Of a DNA stretch of 64,000 nucleotides, positions 47,280 to 57,008 are shown in pieces. The notes under the pieces are model-generated. The model worked only from the letters and a program-made list of their open reading frames with translations. It did no database searches and was not told where the DNA came from. Source of the stretch: Tenacibaculum sp. Bg11-29 (GTDB taxonomy: Bacteria; Bacteroidota; Bacteroidia; Flavobacteriales; Flavobacteriaceae); the NCBI RefSeq assembly GCF_002836595.1, contig NZ_PJBB01000003.1:3999501-4063500 (forward strand), in the 5' to 3' direction. Each line of letters opens with the position of its first letter. Position 1 is the stretch's first letter. The position numbers and the translations under genes were made by a program.

Positions 47280-49211
47280 ATGCAATTTAAACATCCTGAA
47301 ATTTTATACTTCTTAAGTCTCTTAATAATCCCTATAATAGTTCACTTATTTCAATTACAACGATTTGTTAAAGTTCCGTTTACCAATGTTGCATTTTTAA
47401 AGAAATTAGTATTACAAACGCGTAAAAGTTCACACATAAAAAAATGGTTAATTTTAGCTACTCGTTTACTATTACTCGCTGCTTTAATACTAGCTTTTTC
47501 TCAACCTTATTTTAGTAATCACAAAATAAATGAGCAACAACATTTTTCACTATATTTAGACAATTCGTTAAGTACAAATACTGATGGTGAAAAAGGAAAC
47601 TTACTACAAGTAGCTTCGCAAGAAATTATCGAAAACACATCAGATAAGGCTAATTATTCTTTACTTACCAACAATAGCTATCATAAAAACAAAACAGCTT
47701 CTGAGTTAAAAGAAATTTTATTAAAAATAAAAAACACTTCAAAAAAAACAGATTTAAAAAATATTCTTTTAAAAATACAGAACGAAAACAAATCAAATTC
47801 ATTTTCTAAAAGCATTCTAATTTCTGATTTTCAAAACATTAAAAATGAAGACATCCGTAATTTACCTAAAAATATATCTTTAGTAAAATTAAGTCCTCAA
47901 CAAAAAAACAACCTTTCTATTGACAGTGTTTTTGTGCATGATAATGGCACTACTAATTTCGAAGTAAACATTATTGTAAAAAACCAAGGAATAGGACAAA
48001 AAAACATACCAATTGCGATTTATAACGAAACCAAACTAATTAATAAACAAGTATTTTCTATTACCGAAAACACGACCAAAAAAGTTGTTTTTTCAATTAT
48101 AAAAACACCTACTTTTTTAGGTAAAATTGAACTAAATTTTAAAGACACTTATAGTTTTGATAACTCTTTCTTTTTTGCAATTAACACTAATTCTAAAATT
48201 AACGTATTAAGTATCGGTAAAAACGCTAGCTTTTTAAACAGAATTTATAGTAAAAATGAATTTAATTTTAAAAGATCAAACATTCAAAATTTAAATTATA
48301 ATTTAATTCAAAAACAACACCTTATTGTTTTAAATGAAATTAAAACAATTCCAGAAATACTTACTAAAAGCTTAATTGAATATGTTAAAAACGGAGGTAA
48401 ACTTATTTTAATTCCACATAAAAACATAGGTATATTGTCTTATAACAATTTACTAAACAAACTTAGAATAGGTAAAATAGTATCCAATAGAGACAATGAA
48501 TTAAAAATTACAACTATTAATTATAATCATCCTCTTTTAAATAACGTTTTTGAAAAAAGAGTTCGTAATTTTCAATATCCATTTGTAAAGAGCTCTTATA
48601 TTTCTACATTAAAAAATGCAAGTACTATTGTTTCTTTCGAAAACAAACAACCTTTTATACAACAAATAAATGTCTCTTATTCTTCTATATACTGGATAGC
48701 TAGCTCTCTTGAAAAAGAGAATAGTAATTTTATAAACTCCCCTTTAATAGTTCCTGTTTTTTATAATATAGGTAAACAAAGTTTACGCCTTTCAAAACTC
48801 TATTACACTTTAAATAATCATAATAGTATTGCTATAAATAAACAATTAGGAAAAGATGAAATAGTAACAATTTCAAATACACAAACATCATTTATTCCGT
48901 TACAGCAAACACTTCAAAACAGTGTAAAAATCACAACAACTAACAAACCAATAGAAGCAGGATTTTATCAAATAAAAAAACAAAAAAACGTACTAAAAAA
49001 CATCGCTTTTAATTACCCGACAAACGAAAGTTTATTAAGTTATTTAGACACTTCAACCATTAAACCTAAAACCTTTTCTACTTCCGTTAAAGAGACACTA
49101 AAAAATATTAATGATACGCATAAAATTCAATGGCTTTGGAAATGGTTTTTAGTTTTAGCCATTGTATCTTTGCTTATAGAAATTTTGATCTTAAAATTCT
49201 TTAAACCATGA
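47280..49211 (+). CDS. BatA-domain membrane protein
   Basis: 643 residues. The N-terminal ~85 residues are the BatA domain with two helices (HPEILYFLSLLIIPIIVHLF, WLILATRLLLLAALILAF) and a PFTNVAFLK linker; a hydrophilic part resembling a von Willebrand/ABC-accessory fold follows, with a C-terminal membrane helix. No MIDAS motif is obvious. ATGA overlap with the next gene links it to a dihydroorotase paralogue. Function not known. Confidence 0.78.
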   Translation: MQFKHPEILYFLSLLIIPIIVHLFQLQRFVKVPFTNVAFLKKLVLQTRKSSHIKKWLILATRLLLLAALILAFSQPYFSNHKINEQQHFSLYLDNSLSTNTDGEKGNLLQVASQEIIENTSDKANYSLLTNNSYHKNKTASELKEILLKIKNTSKKTDLKNILLKIQNENKSNSFSKSILISDFQNIKNEDIRNLPKNISLVKLSPQQKNNLSIDSVFVHDNGTTNFEVNIIVKNQGIGQKNIPIAIYNETKLINKQVFSITENTTKKVVFSIIKTPTFLGKIELNFKDTYSFDNSFFFAINTNSKINVLSIGKNASFLNRIYSKNEFNFKRSNIQNLNYNLIQKQHLIVLNEIKTIPEILTKSLIEYVKNGGKLILIPHKNIGILSYNNLLNKLRIGKIVSNRDNELKITTINYNHPLLNNVFEKRVRNFQYPFVKSSYISTLKNASTIVSFENKQPFIQQINVSYSSIYWIASSLEKENSNFINSPLIVPVFYNIGKQSLRLSKLYYTLNNHNSIAINKQLGKDEIVTISNTQTSFIPLQQTLQNSVKITTTNKPIEAGFYQIKKQKNVLKNIAFNYPTNESLLSYLDTSTIKPKTFSTSVKETLKNINDTHKIQWLWKWFLVLAIVSLLIEILILKFFKP

Positions 49212-50467
49212 CAACGCTGCTAAAATCGGCAACAATAATTGATGCCTCTAGCCCTTACCACAAACAAACTAAAGATATTTTAATTACTGATGGAGTTATT
49301 ACTCAAATTGATAATTCTATTACACTAAAGGAACCACACGAAGCTGTAAAACTAGATAACTTACATGTTTCTACTGGTTGGTTTGACACCAGTGTTTCTT
49401 TTGGAGAACCTGGTTATGAAGAGCGTGAAACAATTAAACATGGATTACTTGTAGCTGCAAAAAGTGGTTTTACTTCAGTTGCTGTTAATGCAAATACAAA
49501 TCCGATAATTGATAACAAAGCTGCAGTTGAATTTTTAATTAATAAAGCTAATGGTTTTGCTACAAATTTATACCCTATAGCTGCTTTAACACAACAAAGT
49601 AAAGGTATTGAAATGTCTGAAATGTATGATATGCAACAATCTGGTGCTATTGCTTTTGGAGATCATAAAAAACCAATTGAAAACGATAACTTGTTAAAAA
49701 TAGCTTTATTATATACTCAAAATTTTAATGGTCTCGTTTTAAGTTTTCCTAAGAACAATCAAATTGCGGGAGAAGGAGTTGCCAATGAAGGTGTAAATAG
49801 CACTAGACTTGGTTTAAAAGGTACTCCAGCTTTGGCTGAAGAAATGCAAATTTCCCGAGATTTATTTTTATTAGAATATACTTCTGGGAAATTACACATA
49901 CCTACAATTTCAACCGAAAAATCAACAGAACTAATTAGAGAAGCTAAAAAGAAAGGTTTAGATGTTACTTGTAGTGTCGCTATTCATAATTTATTTTTAA
50001 CAGATGATGAGTTGTATGGTTTTGATGGAAACAAGAAAGTAGATCCTCCCTTAAGAACTTCTAAAGACATAAAAGCTTTATTAAAGGGATTAAAAGACGG
50101 AACTATTGACATAATTACATCCGACCATAACCCTATAGACATAGAGCATAAAAAAGTAGAGTTTTCAACAGCCAAAGATGGTACTATTGGTTTAGAAAGT
50201 GCTTTTGGTGTTTTAAATTCTGTATTAGACTTAGAAACAATTAGTAAGTGTTTGAGTGAAAACCCTAAAAACAGATTTGGAATAAAAAATAATTCGATAC
50301 AAAAATCGGAATTAGCAAACCTTACACTATTTACTCCATCTTTTAAATATACTTTTGAAAAAGAAAATATTATTTCAACCTCAAAAAACAGTATATTTAT
50401 GAACAAAGAATTAAACGGAAAAGTGTACGGTATTTACAATAATAATCAATTAATTTTAAATTCATAG
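49208..50467 (+). CDS. Dihydroorotase-like protein lacking metal-binding HxH
   Basis: 419 residues, amidohydrolase fold. Where type I dihydroorotases have DxHxH, this one reads STGWFDTSVSFGEPG, with both His replaced by Ser; only SDHNPI keeps the later Asp-His. PPLRTSKDIKALLKGLKDGTID is conserved. A catalytic dihydroorotase is therefore unlikely; it resembles the non-catalytic PyrC' partners of some aspartate carbamoyltransferases. Overlaps the BatA-type gene by 4 nt. Confidence 0.85.
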   Translation: MTTLLKSATIIDASSPYHKQTKDILITDGVITQIDNSITLKEPHEAVKLDNLHVSTGWFDTSVSFGEPGYEERETIKHGLLVAAKSGFTSVAVNANTNPIIDNKAAVEFLINKANGFATNLYPIAALTQQSKGIEMSEMYDMQQSGAIAFGDHKKPIENDNLLKIALLYTQNFNGLVLSFPKNNQIAGEGVANEGVNSTRLGLKGTPALAEEMQISRDLFLLEYTSGKLHIPTISTEKSTELIREAKKKGLDVTCSVAIHNLFLTDDELYGFDGNKKVDPPLRTSKDIKALLKGLKDGTIDIITSDHNPIDIEHKKVEFSTAKDGTIGLESAFGVLNSVLDLETISKCLSENPKNRFGIKNNSIQKSELANLTLFTPSFKYTFEKENIISTSKNSIFMNKELNGKVYGIYNNNQLILNS

Positions 50468-50469
50468 AA

Positions 50470-50802
50470 ATGGAAAAAACACCAGCAGTAAGCGAAAAAG
50501 GAAAAACAAATGCTATCATAAGTTATATAACTTTTATAGGAACAATTATTGCAATTGTATTAAACAATACAGAAAAAAACTCTTTTACGAGTTTTCATAT
50601 TAGACAAATGATTGGGTTATCTCTTTTATCAATTTTAAACTCTTTAATCATCAGTAATTATGTAAGTTATATTGCAGGAACAATTATTAGTATTGGACTA
50701 TTAGTTCTTTGGATTATTGGTTTTATGGGAGTAATGAAAGGTGAAGAAAAAAAAGTTCCTCTTTTAGGAGATCAATTTCAAGAATGGTTTAAAAATATTT
50801 AA
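50470..50802 (+). CDS. Tic20/DUF4870-like small membrane protein
   Basis: 110 residues with three to four membrane helices (AIISYITFIGTIIAIVL, SFHIRQMIGLSLLSIL, AGTIISIGLLVLWIIGFMG) and the HIRQ motif seen in DUF4870-like proteins. 2 nt after the dihydroorotase-like gene. Function unknown. Terminator at 50822-50860. Confidence 0.75.
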   Translation: MEKTPAVSEKGKTNAIISYITFIGTIIAIVLNNTEKNSFTSFHIRQMIGLSLLSILNSLIISNYVSYIAGTIISIGLLVLWIIGFMGVMKGEEKKVPLLGDQFQEWFKNI

Positions 50803-50821
50803 ATCTAAAAACATAATTAAT

Positions 50822-50860
50822 ATGCAAATAGATTTACTTAAATTTATTTGCATTTTTTTT
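50822..50860 (+). terminator. Terminator after the DUF4870-like gene
   Basis: TGCAAATA / TATTTGCA stem followed by eight T. Confidence 0.7.
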
Positions 50861-50883
50861 ATAAACAAAATACATTTTACTAA

Positions 50884-51516
50884 ATGCTAAATTACGTTGT
50901 AAGACAACCTAAAACTACTGTTAAAAATCCATCTTTATTAATTTTATTGCACGGATATGGTAGTAATGAACAAGACTTATTTTCTTTTGCAGAAGAATTA
51001 TCTGATGAATTATTAATTGTTAGCGCTCAAGCACCTTATGAAATGGGAGGAGGAGCTTTTGCTTGGTATGCTATTAATTTTGATGCTAATAATGAAAAAT
51101 TTTCTGACTTAGTTCAAGCTCAAAAATCTGTAGATAAAATTGCTTTATTTATTGATGAAATAAAAACAAAATATACTACAAACCCTGATAAGACATTTCT
51201 TTTAGGTTTTAGTCAAGGAGCAATTTTAAGCTACGCTTTAAGCTTTAGCTACCCGAATAAGGTACAACATGTAATTGCTTTAAGTGGTTACATTAATGAC
51301 GAGTTATTACCTAAAAAAATAACGAATGATAATACTGATTATTATATTTCTCACGGAACTGTAGATCAAGTTCTTCCCGTAGATTGGGCAAGAAAAGCAC
51401 CTGCTTTTTTAGAAGCTAATAATTTAAAAAATGAATATTCAGAATATCCTGTTGGTCATGGTGTTGCTCCTCAAAACTTTTATAGCTTTAAAAGCTGGAT
51501 AGATAAACGATTATAA
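50884..51516 (+). CDS. Alpha/beta hydrolase of the phospholipase/carboxylesterase family
   Basis: 210 residues, Abhydrolase_2. Oxyanion start LLHGYGSNEQDL, nucleophile elbow GFSQGAILS, Asp in GTVDQVLPV, His in PVGHGVAPQ. Hydrolyses short esters or lysophospholipids in the cytoplasm. Alone between terminators. Confidence 0.88.
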   Translation: MLNYVVRQPKTTVKNPSLLILLHGYGSNEQDLFSFAEELSDELLIVSAQAPYEMGGGAFAWYAINFDANNEKFSDLVQAQKSVDKIALFIDEIKTKYTTNPDKTFLLGFSQGAILSYALSFSYPNKVQHVIALSGYINDELLPKKITNDNTDYYISHGTVDQVLPVDWARKAPAFLEANNLKNEYSEYPVGHGVAPQNFYSFKSWIDKRL

Positions 51517-51573
51517 AGATTTAACTATTTTTTTTAATTTAAAAGGAATATTTTTGCATTTTAAAAAATTAAT

Positions 51574-52476
51574 ATGGGTTTATTAAATCAAGATGTTTTA
51601 TACTTATGGAGTACTCCATTCTTTATTTCAATTATTTTAATTGAAATTTATTTTAGTTATCGAAACAAAGCAAAAAATTACGACTTCAAAGACACTTCTA
51701 CTAATGTTTATTTTGCATTACTTAATTTTAGTTTAGACCTATTAATGAAAGTAGTTTCTTTCGGTGTTATGGGAATTTGCTATCACTATAGAATTATAAA
51801 CTGGGAGTATTTAGGATTAGCTTATTGGCTATTTTCTTTTATTGGTCAAGATTTCTTATACTACATACATCATTATGTAGATCATCATTCAAGATTTTTC
51901 TGGGCAGTTCATGTAACACATCATAATTCAAAATATTACAATATTTCTACTGGTTTTCGCTCACCTGTATTGCAACCATTATTTCGTTATATGTTCTTTT
52001 TGCCCTTAGCTTTTTTAGGTGTGGAACCTTTACATATTATGTTTGCTTATGCTTTAAATCAAATTTATGGAACTTTATGTCACACTAATTTCATAAAAAG
52101 TAAATTAGGGTTATGGGGTTTCTTTTTTGTGACTCCTTCTCACCATAGAGTCCACCACGCTTCTAACACCAAATATTTAGATAAAAACATGGGAATGGTT
52201 TTAATTATTTGGGACCGTATGTTTGGAACATTTCAAGCAGAAGAAGATGAAACCGAATATGAAAAAATTAAATATGGATTAACCTCTGAAATAGAAGATA
52301 AAGGTCCTATAAATATCATTTTTCATGAGTGGAAAGAAATTTTTAAAGATTTTTTTAATAGAAAAAAAGACTTACCTTTAGGTACAAGATTAAAATATGT
52401 TTTTATGCCTCCTGGTTGGAGTCATGATAATAGTTCTAAAACAAGTCGTGAACTACAAGAAGAATTAACAAAATAA
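51574..52476 (+). CDS. Sterol desaturase / fatty acid hydroxylase family protein
   Basis: 300 residues, about five membrane helices. His motifs of the di-iron hydroxylase family: HHYVDHHSRFFWAVHVTHH, and SHHRVHHASN. Family members hydroxylate or desaturate lipids. Substrate unknown. Terminator follows at 52475-52504, shared with the convergent bcp. Confidence 0.88.
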   Translation: MGLLNQDVLYLWSTPFFISIILIEIYFSYRNKAKNYDFKDTSTNVYFALLNFSLDLLMKVVSFGVMGICYHYRIINWEYLGLAYWLFSFIGQDFLYYIHHYVDHHSRFFWAVHVTHHNSKYYNISTGFRSPVLQPLFRYMFFLPLAFLGVEPLHIMFAYALNQIYGTLCHTNFIKSKLGLWGFFFVTPSHHRVHHASNTKYLDKNMGMVLIIWDRMFGTFQAEEDETEYEKIKYGLTSEIEDKGPINIIFHEWKEIFKDFFNRKKDLPLGTRLKYVFMPPGWSHDNSSKTSRELQEELTK

Positions 52477-52504
52477 AAAAACCGAGCATTAAGCTCGGTT
52501 TTTT
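52475..52504. terminator. Bidirectional terminator between hydroxylase and bcp
   Basis: Stem AAAAAACCGAGC / GCTCGGTTTTTT, 5-nt loop. Confidence 0.88.
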
Positions 52505-52505
52505 G

Positions 52506-52958
52506 TTATCCTAAAATTTGATTTGTGTGTTCTTTTGTTTTTACTTTAGCAATTACATCTTCAATAATTCCATTCTCATCAATTACAAAAGTTGTTCTAT
52601 GAATACCATCGTATTCTTTTCCCATAAACTTTTTTGGCCCCCAAATACCAAATGCATTAATTACCTCTTTATTTTCATCTGCTAATAACGGAAAAGGTAA
52701 CTCATGTTTATTTATCCAATTTTGTTGACGTTTAGCAGAATCTGCACTTGCTCCTAAAACCGCATATCCTTTTGCTAAAAAAGTTTGGTAATTATCTCTT
52801 AAATTACAAGCTTCATTAGTACAACCAGGTGTACTTGCTTTTGGATAAAAAAATAACACCAACTTTTTACCTTTATAATCTGATAATTTTATAACATTTC
52901 CTTTCTCATCAACAGATTCAAAATTTGGTGCCTTATCTCCTATTTTTAATGTAGTCAT
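52506..52958 (-). CDS. bcp: Thioredoxin-dependent peroxiredoxin Bcp
   Basis: 150 residues from the ATG at 52956-52958 (MTTLKIGDKAPNF); the frame extends 17 codons upstream but that would run into the nth start. Peroxidatic Cys in YPKASTPGCTNEACNLRD and second Cys 5 later, the BCP-type 1-Cys/atypical pattern. Reduces peroxides with thioredoxin. Divergent from nth. Confidence 0.92.
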   Translation of the reverse strand: MTTLKIGDKAPNFESVDEKGNVIKLSDYKGKKLVLFFYPKASTPGCTNEACNLRDNYQTFLAKGYAVLGASADSAKRQQNWINKHELPFPLLADENKEVINAFGIWGPKKFMGKEYDGIHRTTFVIDENGIIEDVIAKVKTKEHTNQILG

Positions 52959-52992
52959 AATTTGTATTTTTGTCGATATAAAGATATAAAAA

Positions 52993-53643
52993 ATGACCAA
53001 GGCTGACAAAGTTCAATTTGTAATTGATACATTACAAAAATTATACCCTGAAATACCTGTTCCTTTAGACCATAAAGACCCATATACATTACTTATTGCA
53101 GTCTTGTTATCTGCTCAATGTACAGATGTACGCGTAAATAAAATTACTCCGTTACTTTTTGCTAAAGCAGACACCCCCTATGATATGGTAAAAATGACTG
53201 TTGAAGAAATTAAAGAAATAATAAGGCCTTGTGGCTTATCACCCATGAAGTCTAAAGGAGTTCATGGTTTATCTAAAATTTTAATAGAAAAACATAATGG
53301 TGAAGTTCCTAAGAGTTTTGAATACTTAGAAGAGTTACCCGCTGTAGGACATAAAACGGCAGGTGTTGTTATGAGTCAAGCTTTCGGTGTTCCTGCATTC
53401 CCTATAGATACACATATACATCGATTATTATATCGATGGAATTTAACCAATGGAAAAAATGTAACGCAAACTGAAAAAGATGCTAAACGTTTATTCCCTA
53501 AAGAAGTTTGGAATGATCTTCATTTACAAATAATTTGGTATGGTAGAGAATATTCACCTGCTCGTGGATGGAATTTAGAGAATGATATTATCACAAAAAC
53601 AATTGGAAGGAAATCTGTTTTAGATGAATATTATAAAAAATAA
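52993..53643 (+). CDS. nth: Endonuclease III without iron-sulfur cluster
   Basis: 216 residues. Helix-hairpin-helix with catalytic Lys in LPAVGHKTAGVV and catalytic Asp in FPIDTHIHRL, as in Nth glycosylase/AP lyases. The four C-terminal cysteines that hold the 4Fe-4S cluster in E. coli Nth are absent; the end reads GREYSPARGWNLENDIITKT. It should still excise oxidised pyrimidines. Divergent from bcp. Confidence 0.9.
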   Translation: MTKADKVQFVIDTLQKLYPEIPVPLDHKDPYTLLIAVLLSAQCTDVRVNKITPLLFAKADTPYDMVKMTVEEIKEIIRPCGLSPMKSKGVHGLSKILIEKHNGEVPKSFEYLEELPAVGHKTAGVVMSQAFGVPAFPIDTHIHRLLYRWNLTNGKNVTQTEKDAKRLFPKEVWNDLHLQIIWYGREYSPARGWNLENDIITKTIGRKSVLDEYYKK

Positions 53644-53649
53644 ATATAA

Positions 53650-53677
53650 AAAAAGCTTCAACAAACGTTGAAGCTTT
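53650..53677 (+). terminator. Terminator after nth
   Basis: Stem AAAAAGCTTCAAC / GTTGAAGCTTTT with 4-nt loop. Nothing else is seen in 53678-53887. Confidence 0.82.
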
Positions 53678-53887
53678 TCCTCTCTTAATTCAAATTCAAT
53701 TCAATGAGATAATTTGATTTAATTTTAACTATTTGTAATGATTTAGAAAAGTTAATCAAAAATTGAATTGTTTCTTTTTTAGGTTTCATTTTAAAATTAG
53801 ATAATTTCTTTGAGTAAATTTGCTTCATATAATTTCTTTATATATTTTGTTTTCAAGTATTTAACGAAGCTTTTTTACTAATATTGT

Positions 53888-54475
53888 TTAATTCACTAAA
53901 ATTATTTTATTTTTTTCTATTATTTTTCTTAAATTAATTAAAGCATACCTCATTCTTCCCAAAGCCGTATTGATACTCACTCCAGTATTTTCTGAAATTT
54001 CATTAAAACTCATATCGTTATAAATACGCATTTTTAAGACTTCTTTCTGCTCTTCTGGCAATCCTTCAACTAGCTCTCTTACATCACATAAGATTTGCTC
54101 ATTAATAATTTTATTTTCCGCATTTAAGGTTCCATCACTTAAAACTGAAAAAATATCAAAATCATCAGTATTATTAAACGTAGGCATCCTATTACTTTTT
54201 CTAAAGAAATCAATTATTAAATTATGGGAAATTCTCATAACCCAAGGTAAAAACTTACCTTCTTCGTTATAATTACCTCTCTTTAATGTCTTTATCACTT
54301 TTATAAAAGTGTCTTGAAAAATATCTTCTGTAGTATCTCTATTTTGTATTTTGCTATAGATAAAGCTATACAATCTTTGTTGATGGCGTTTAATTAATAA
54401 CTCTATCGCCAACTCTTTTCCATTAATGTAATCTCGTACTAAATCACCGTCGGTTACAACATCTTTATGCTTCAT
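53888..54475 (-). CDS. ECF-type RNA polymerase sigma factor
   Basis: 195 residues with sigma-70 region 2 (YSFIYSKIQNRDTTEDIFQDTFIKV, LPWVMRISHNLIIDFFRK) and region 4 (LPEEQKEVLKMRIYNDMSFNEIS, TGVSINTALGRMRYALINLR). No anti-sigma gene adjoins it. Targets unknown. Confidence 0.92.
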   Translation of the reverse strand: MKHKDVVTDGDLVRDYINGKELAIELLIKRHQQRLYSFIYSKIQNRDTTEDIFQDTFIKVIKTLKRGNYNEEGKFLPWVMRISHNLIIDFFRKSNRMPTFNNTDDFDIFSVLSDGTLNAENKIINEQILCDVRELVEGLPEEQKEVLKMRIYNDMSFNEISENTGVSINTALGRMRYALINLRKIIEKNKIILVN

Positions 54476-54741
54476 AATTACTTTCTTTTTAAGAATGTTT
54501 TAAACACTCTCTTGTTAAGGGGTATAAAATAAAAAAGTAATTATTTAGCTATAGGCTTCTATTTATTGATTAGTAACTAGTTACAAATATTGTTTTTTTT
54601 ATTAACAAATACAAATATTCATTAACCTTTATATTAAAAACATAAAAAAAATAATTCTTAATACTCTTCATTTATACACAAAAACGGTATTTTTATATTT
54701 ATTAATATAAAAGCATATAAAATTTAATAACCCCCAAGACA

Positions 54742-55245
54742 ATGAAGAATACCAATCTATCAACAGGTAATAGTATAATTTACCCTCCAGGAATTTGCTT
54801 ACCTAAAGAATGTATAAAAAGAATAAATCCTGCTGGAAAAATAACCTTTGAAAACAATTTTAATCAACCTTTGCCATCTTTAGTTGAAGCAACTTTCAAT
54901 AAAAAAGATAATATCAATAGTATTAATGTTAAAGCTCTAATTTTAGTAAATTCTACTTTTAAACTTAACTCCGTTAATGTAAATCAGCTGTTTTCTATTA
55001 GTAATTTTGGTAATTGTAAACTACAATTTTTTATTTATACATCTAAAGAAACAGCTAAAGAGTTAGCTAAAAAAAGAGAATATTGTAATTATGAAGCTTA
55101 TACTATTGAGTTTTCTACCAATCTCGAAACTCCTTTACCTGAAGGTATTTCTTTAAAAGACATAAAAACAGTGCAAACCTTTGTTTGGGATATCGACCCA
55201 AAAACATCTAGAGGTACTGAAACAACTGTACAAACAACAGATTAA
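54742..55245 (+). CDS. Hypothetical protein upstream of a LytTR two-component system
   Basis: 167 residues, cytoplasmic (no signal peptide), starts MKNTNLSTGNSIIYPPG, with two N-terminal cysteines (ICLPKEC) and alternating strands. Ends 33 nt before the histidine kinase start, same strand, no terminator between, so it is probably the first gene of that operon. No family recognised. Confidence 0.6.
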   Translation: MKNTNLSTGNSIIYPPGICLPKECIKRINPAGKITFENNFNQPLPSLVEATFNKKDNINSINVKALILVNSTFKLNSVNVNQLFSISNFGNCKLQFFIYTSKETAKELAKKREYCNYEAYTIEFSTNLETPLPEGISLKDIKTVQTFVWDIDPKTSRGTETTVQTTD

Positions 55246-55278
55246 TCACTCATTTTAAATACTAAAAATGTCCCCCAA

Positions 55279-57006
55279 ATGCATTTAATTAAAACGTTTA
55301 TTTTTTTAACGTTCATATTTACTTATTCTTTTGTTTTCTCACAAAAAAGTAAGATAACTAAACATGAATTATTTTTTAAAAAAATAAAAAAACTAAGTAC
55401 ATCTGAAATAAATTTCAATAAAACAATTCATTTTTTCTCATTACAAAACTGGGATTCGGTATTAGTTTACTCCTCTAAAACTTTAGTTTTTAATAAAAAC
55501 AAAAGACTTTTAAACTATTGTCATTACATGAGAGGCTATGGTTTTATGAAAAAAAAGTTATTTAATGAAGCCCAAAAAGAATATGGGCTAATTTCTAATG
55601 ATTTCATTTTTTACTATAAGATAATTAGAAATTTGGGGGGTATTGCTATAGAACAAAGCAAATTTAAAAAAGCCGTTAAATATTTTAACGTATTAAATAA
55701 TCTTTCAAAAGATAGTGTATATGATTTTAAAAAAAGCTCTGTTATTCATGATTTAGGTATTAGTTATTTTCACCTATCCAAATTTAAGAAAGCTGAAGAA
55801 CTTTTATTAAGAAGCCTTTCACTTCAAAAAGAAGAAAAAGACACTGTTCTGTTAATAGGCTCGTATATGGATGTTGCTAATGTATATTATGAGCAGTATA
55901 AAGATGATTTAGCTATTCCTTATTATGAAAAAGCCTATCAACTCTCTAAAAAAACAAACTCTTTTTCTGCAAAAAGAAAGGCTTCATTAAACATGGCTAT
56001 CGTTGAAGAGAATAGAAAAAATTTGACGAAAGCTTTGGTTTATAGAAAAGAGTTCGAAAAATGGAAAGATTCACTAAATAACCAACAAAAAATTTGGGGC
56101 ATAGCACAAATTGAAAAACGACTAGCAATAACTCAAAAACAAAAAGAAATAAACTTTTTAGAATCTGAAAATAAGGTAAAAATACTTGAAAGAAATAGTT
56201 TTATTCTATTTTCTTTTTTACTACTACTAATAATACTAGCTGGCGTATATATTTATTCCCAGCAAAAAAAAGTAACTAAGATTATTACTTTTCAAAAAGA
56301 AGAATTAAATAACTTAAACAAAACTAAAGACAAACTTTTCTCTATTGTTAGTCACGACTTACGATCTTCGGTTAACTTACTTCAAAAAAGTAATTCAACG
56401 CTTTTACATCAAATACAAGTTCGTAATTATGATGCTTTAGATACTATAGTTACTAAAAATGCAGCTATTGCCAATAGCTCTTATAATTTATTAGAAAACC
56501 TATTACATTGGGCTACGTTACAAACTAAGCAATTATATTTTCATATAGAATCTATTGATTTATTTTCTGCAATGCAACAAACTGCATTCAACTATCAACC
56601 CTTATTTGATAATAAAAAAATAACTTTTAAAAATAAAATAACACCTGCCTCTTTTATTTTAGCAGATTTAGACTCTCTTAAAATTATTATTCGTAATTTA
56701 TTAGATAATAGCATCAAATTCAACAAAGTAGAAGGTTTTATTTCTGTATACAACTACCCTAAAGGTACTAAACATGAATGTTTCGTTGTTGAGGATTCTG
56801 GCATAGGAATGAGTCCAGGAATTATTAAGGAATTATTAAAAAAAACCTCTTTACTAAGTAAAAAGAATAATCAAGAAGATATTGGAACTGGTTTGGGTAT
56901 TCAATTATGTAAAACACTTATATTAAAAAATCATGCTACACTTGAAATTGAGAGTACTATAAATAAAGGAACTAAAATGATTATTACATTCCCAAAATCT
57001 ATTTAA
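55279..57006 (+). CDS. TPR sensor histidine kinase
   Basis: 575 residues. Signal peptide, then TPR repeats (about 60-270), one membrane helix (LFSFLLLLIILAGVYIYSQ) near 310, and a cytoplasmic kinase: HisKA H-box LFSIVSHDLRSSVNLLQ and HATPase with N box (IIIRNLLDNSIKF), G1 (DSGIGM) and G2 (GTGLGIQLC). Paired with the LytTR regulator 2 nt later. Signal unknown. Confidence 0.9.
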   Translation: MHLIKTFIFLTFIFTYSFVFSQKSKITKHELFFKKIKKLSTSEINFNKTIHFFSLQNWDSVLVYSSKTLVFNKNKRLLNYCHYMRGYGFMKKKLFNEAQKEYGLISNDFIFYYKIIRNLGGIAIEQSKFKKAVKYFNVLNNLSKDSVYDFKKSSVIHDLGISYFHLSKFKKAEELLLRSLSLQKEEKDTVLLIGSYMDVANVYYEQYKDDLAIPYYEKAYQLSKKTNSFSAKRKASLNMAIVEENRKNLTKALVYRKEFEKWKDSLNNQQKIWGIAQIEKRLAITQKQKEINFLESENKVKILERNSFILFSFLLLLIILAGVYIYSQQKKVTKIITFQKEELNNLNKTKDKLFSIVSHDLRSSVNLLQKSNSTLLHQIQVRNYDALDTIVTKNAAIANSSYNLLENLLHWATLQTKQLYFHIESIDLFSAMQQTAFNYQPLFDNKKITFKNKITPASFILADLDSLKIIIRNLLDNSIKFNKVEGFISVYNYPKGTKHECFVVEDSGIGMSPGIIKELLKKTSLLSKKNNQEDIGTGLGIQLCKTLILKNHATLEIESTINKGTKMIITFPKSI

Positions 57007-57008
57007 TA

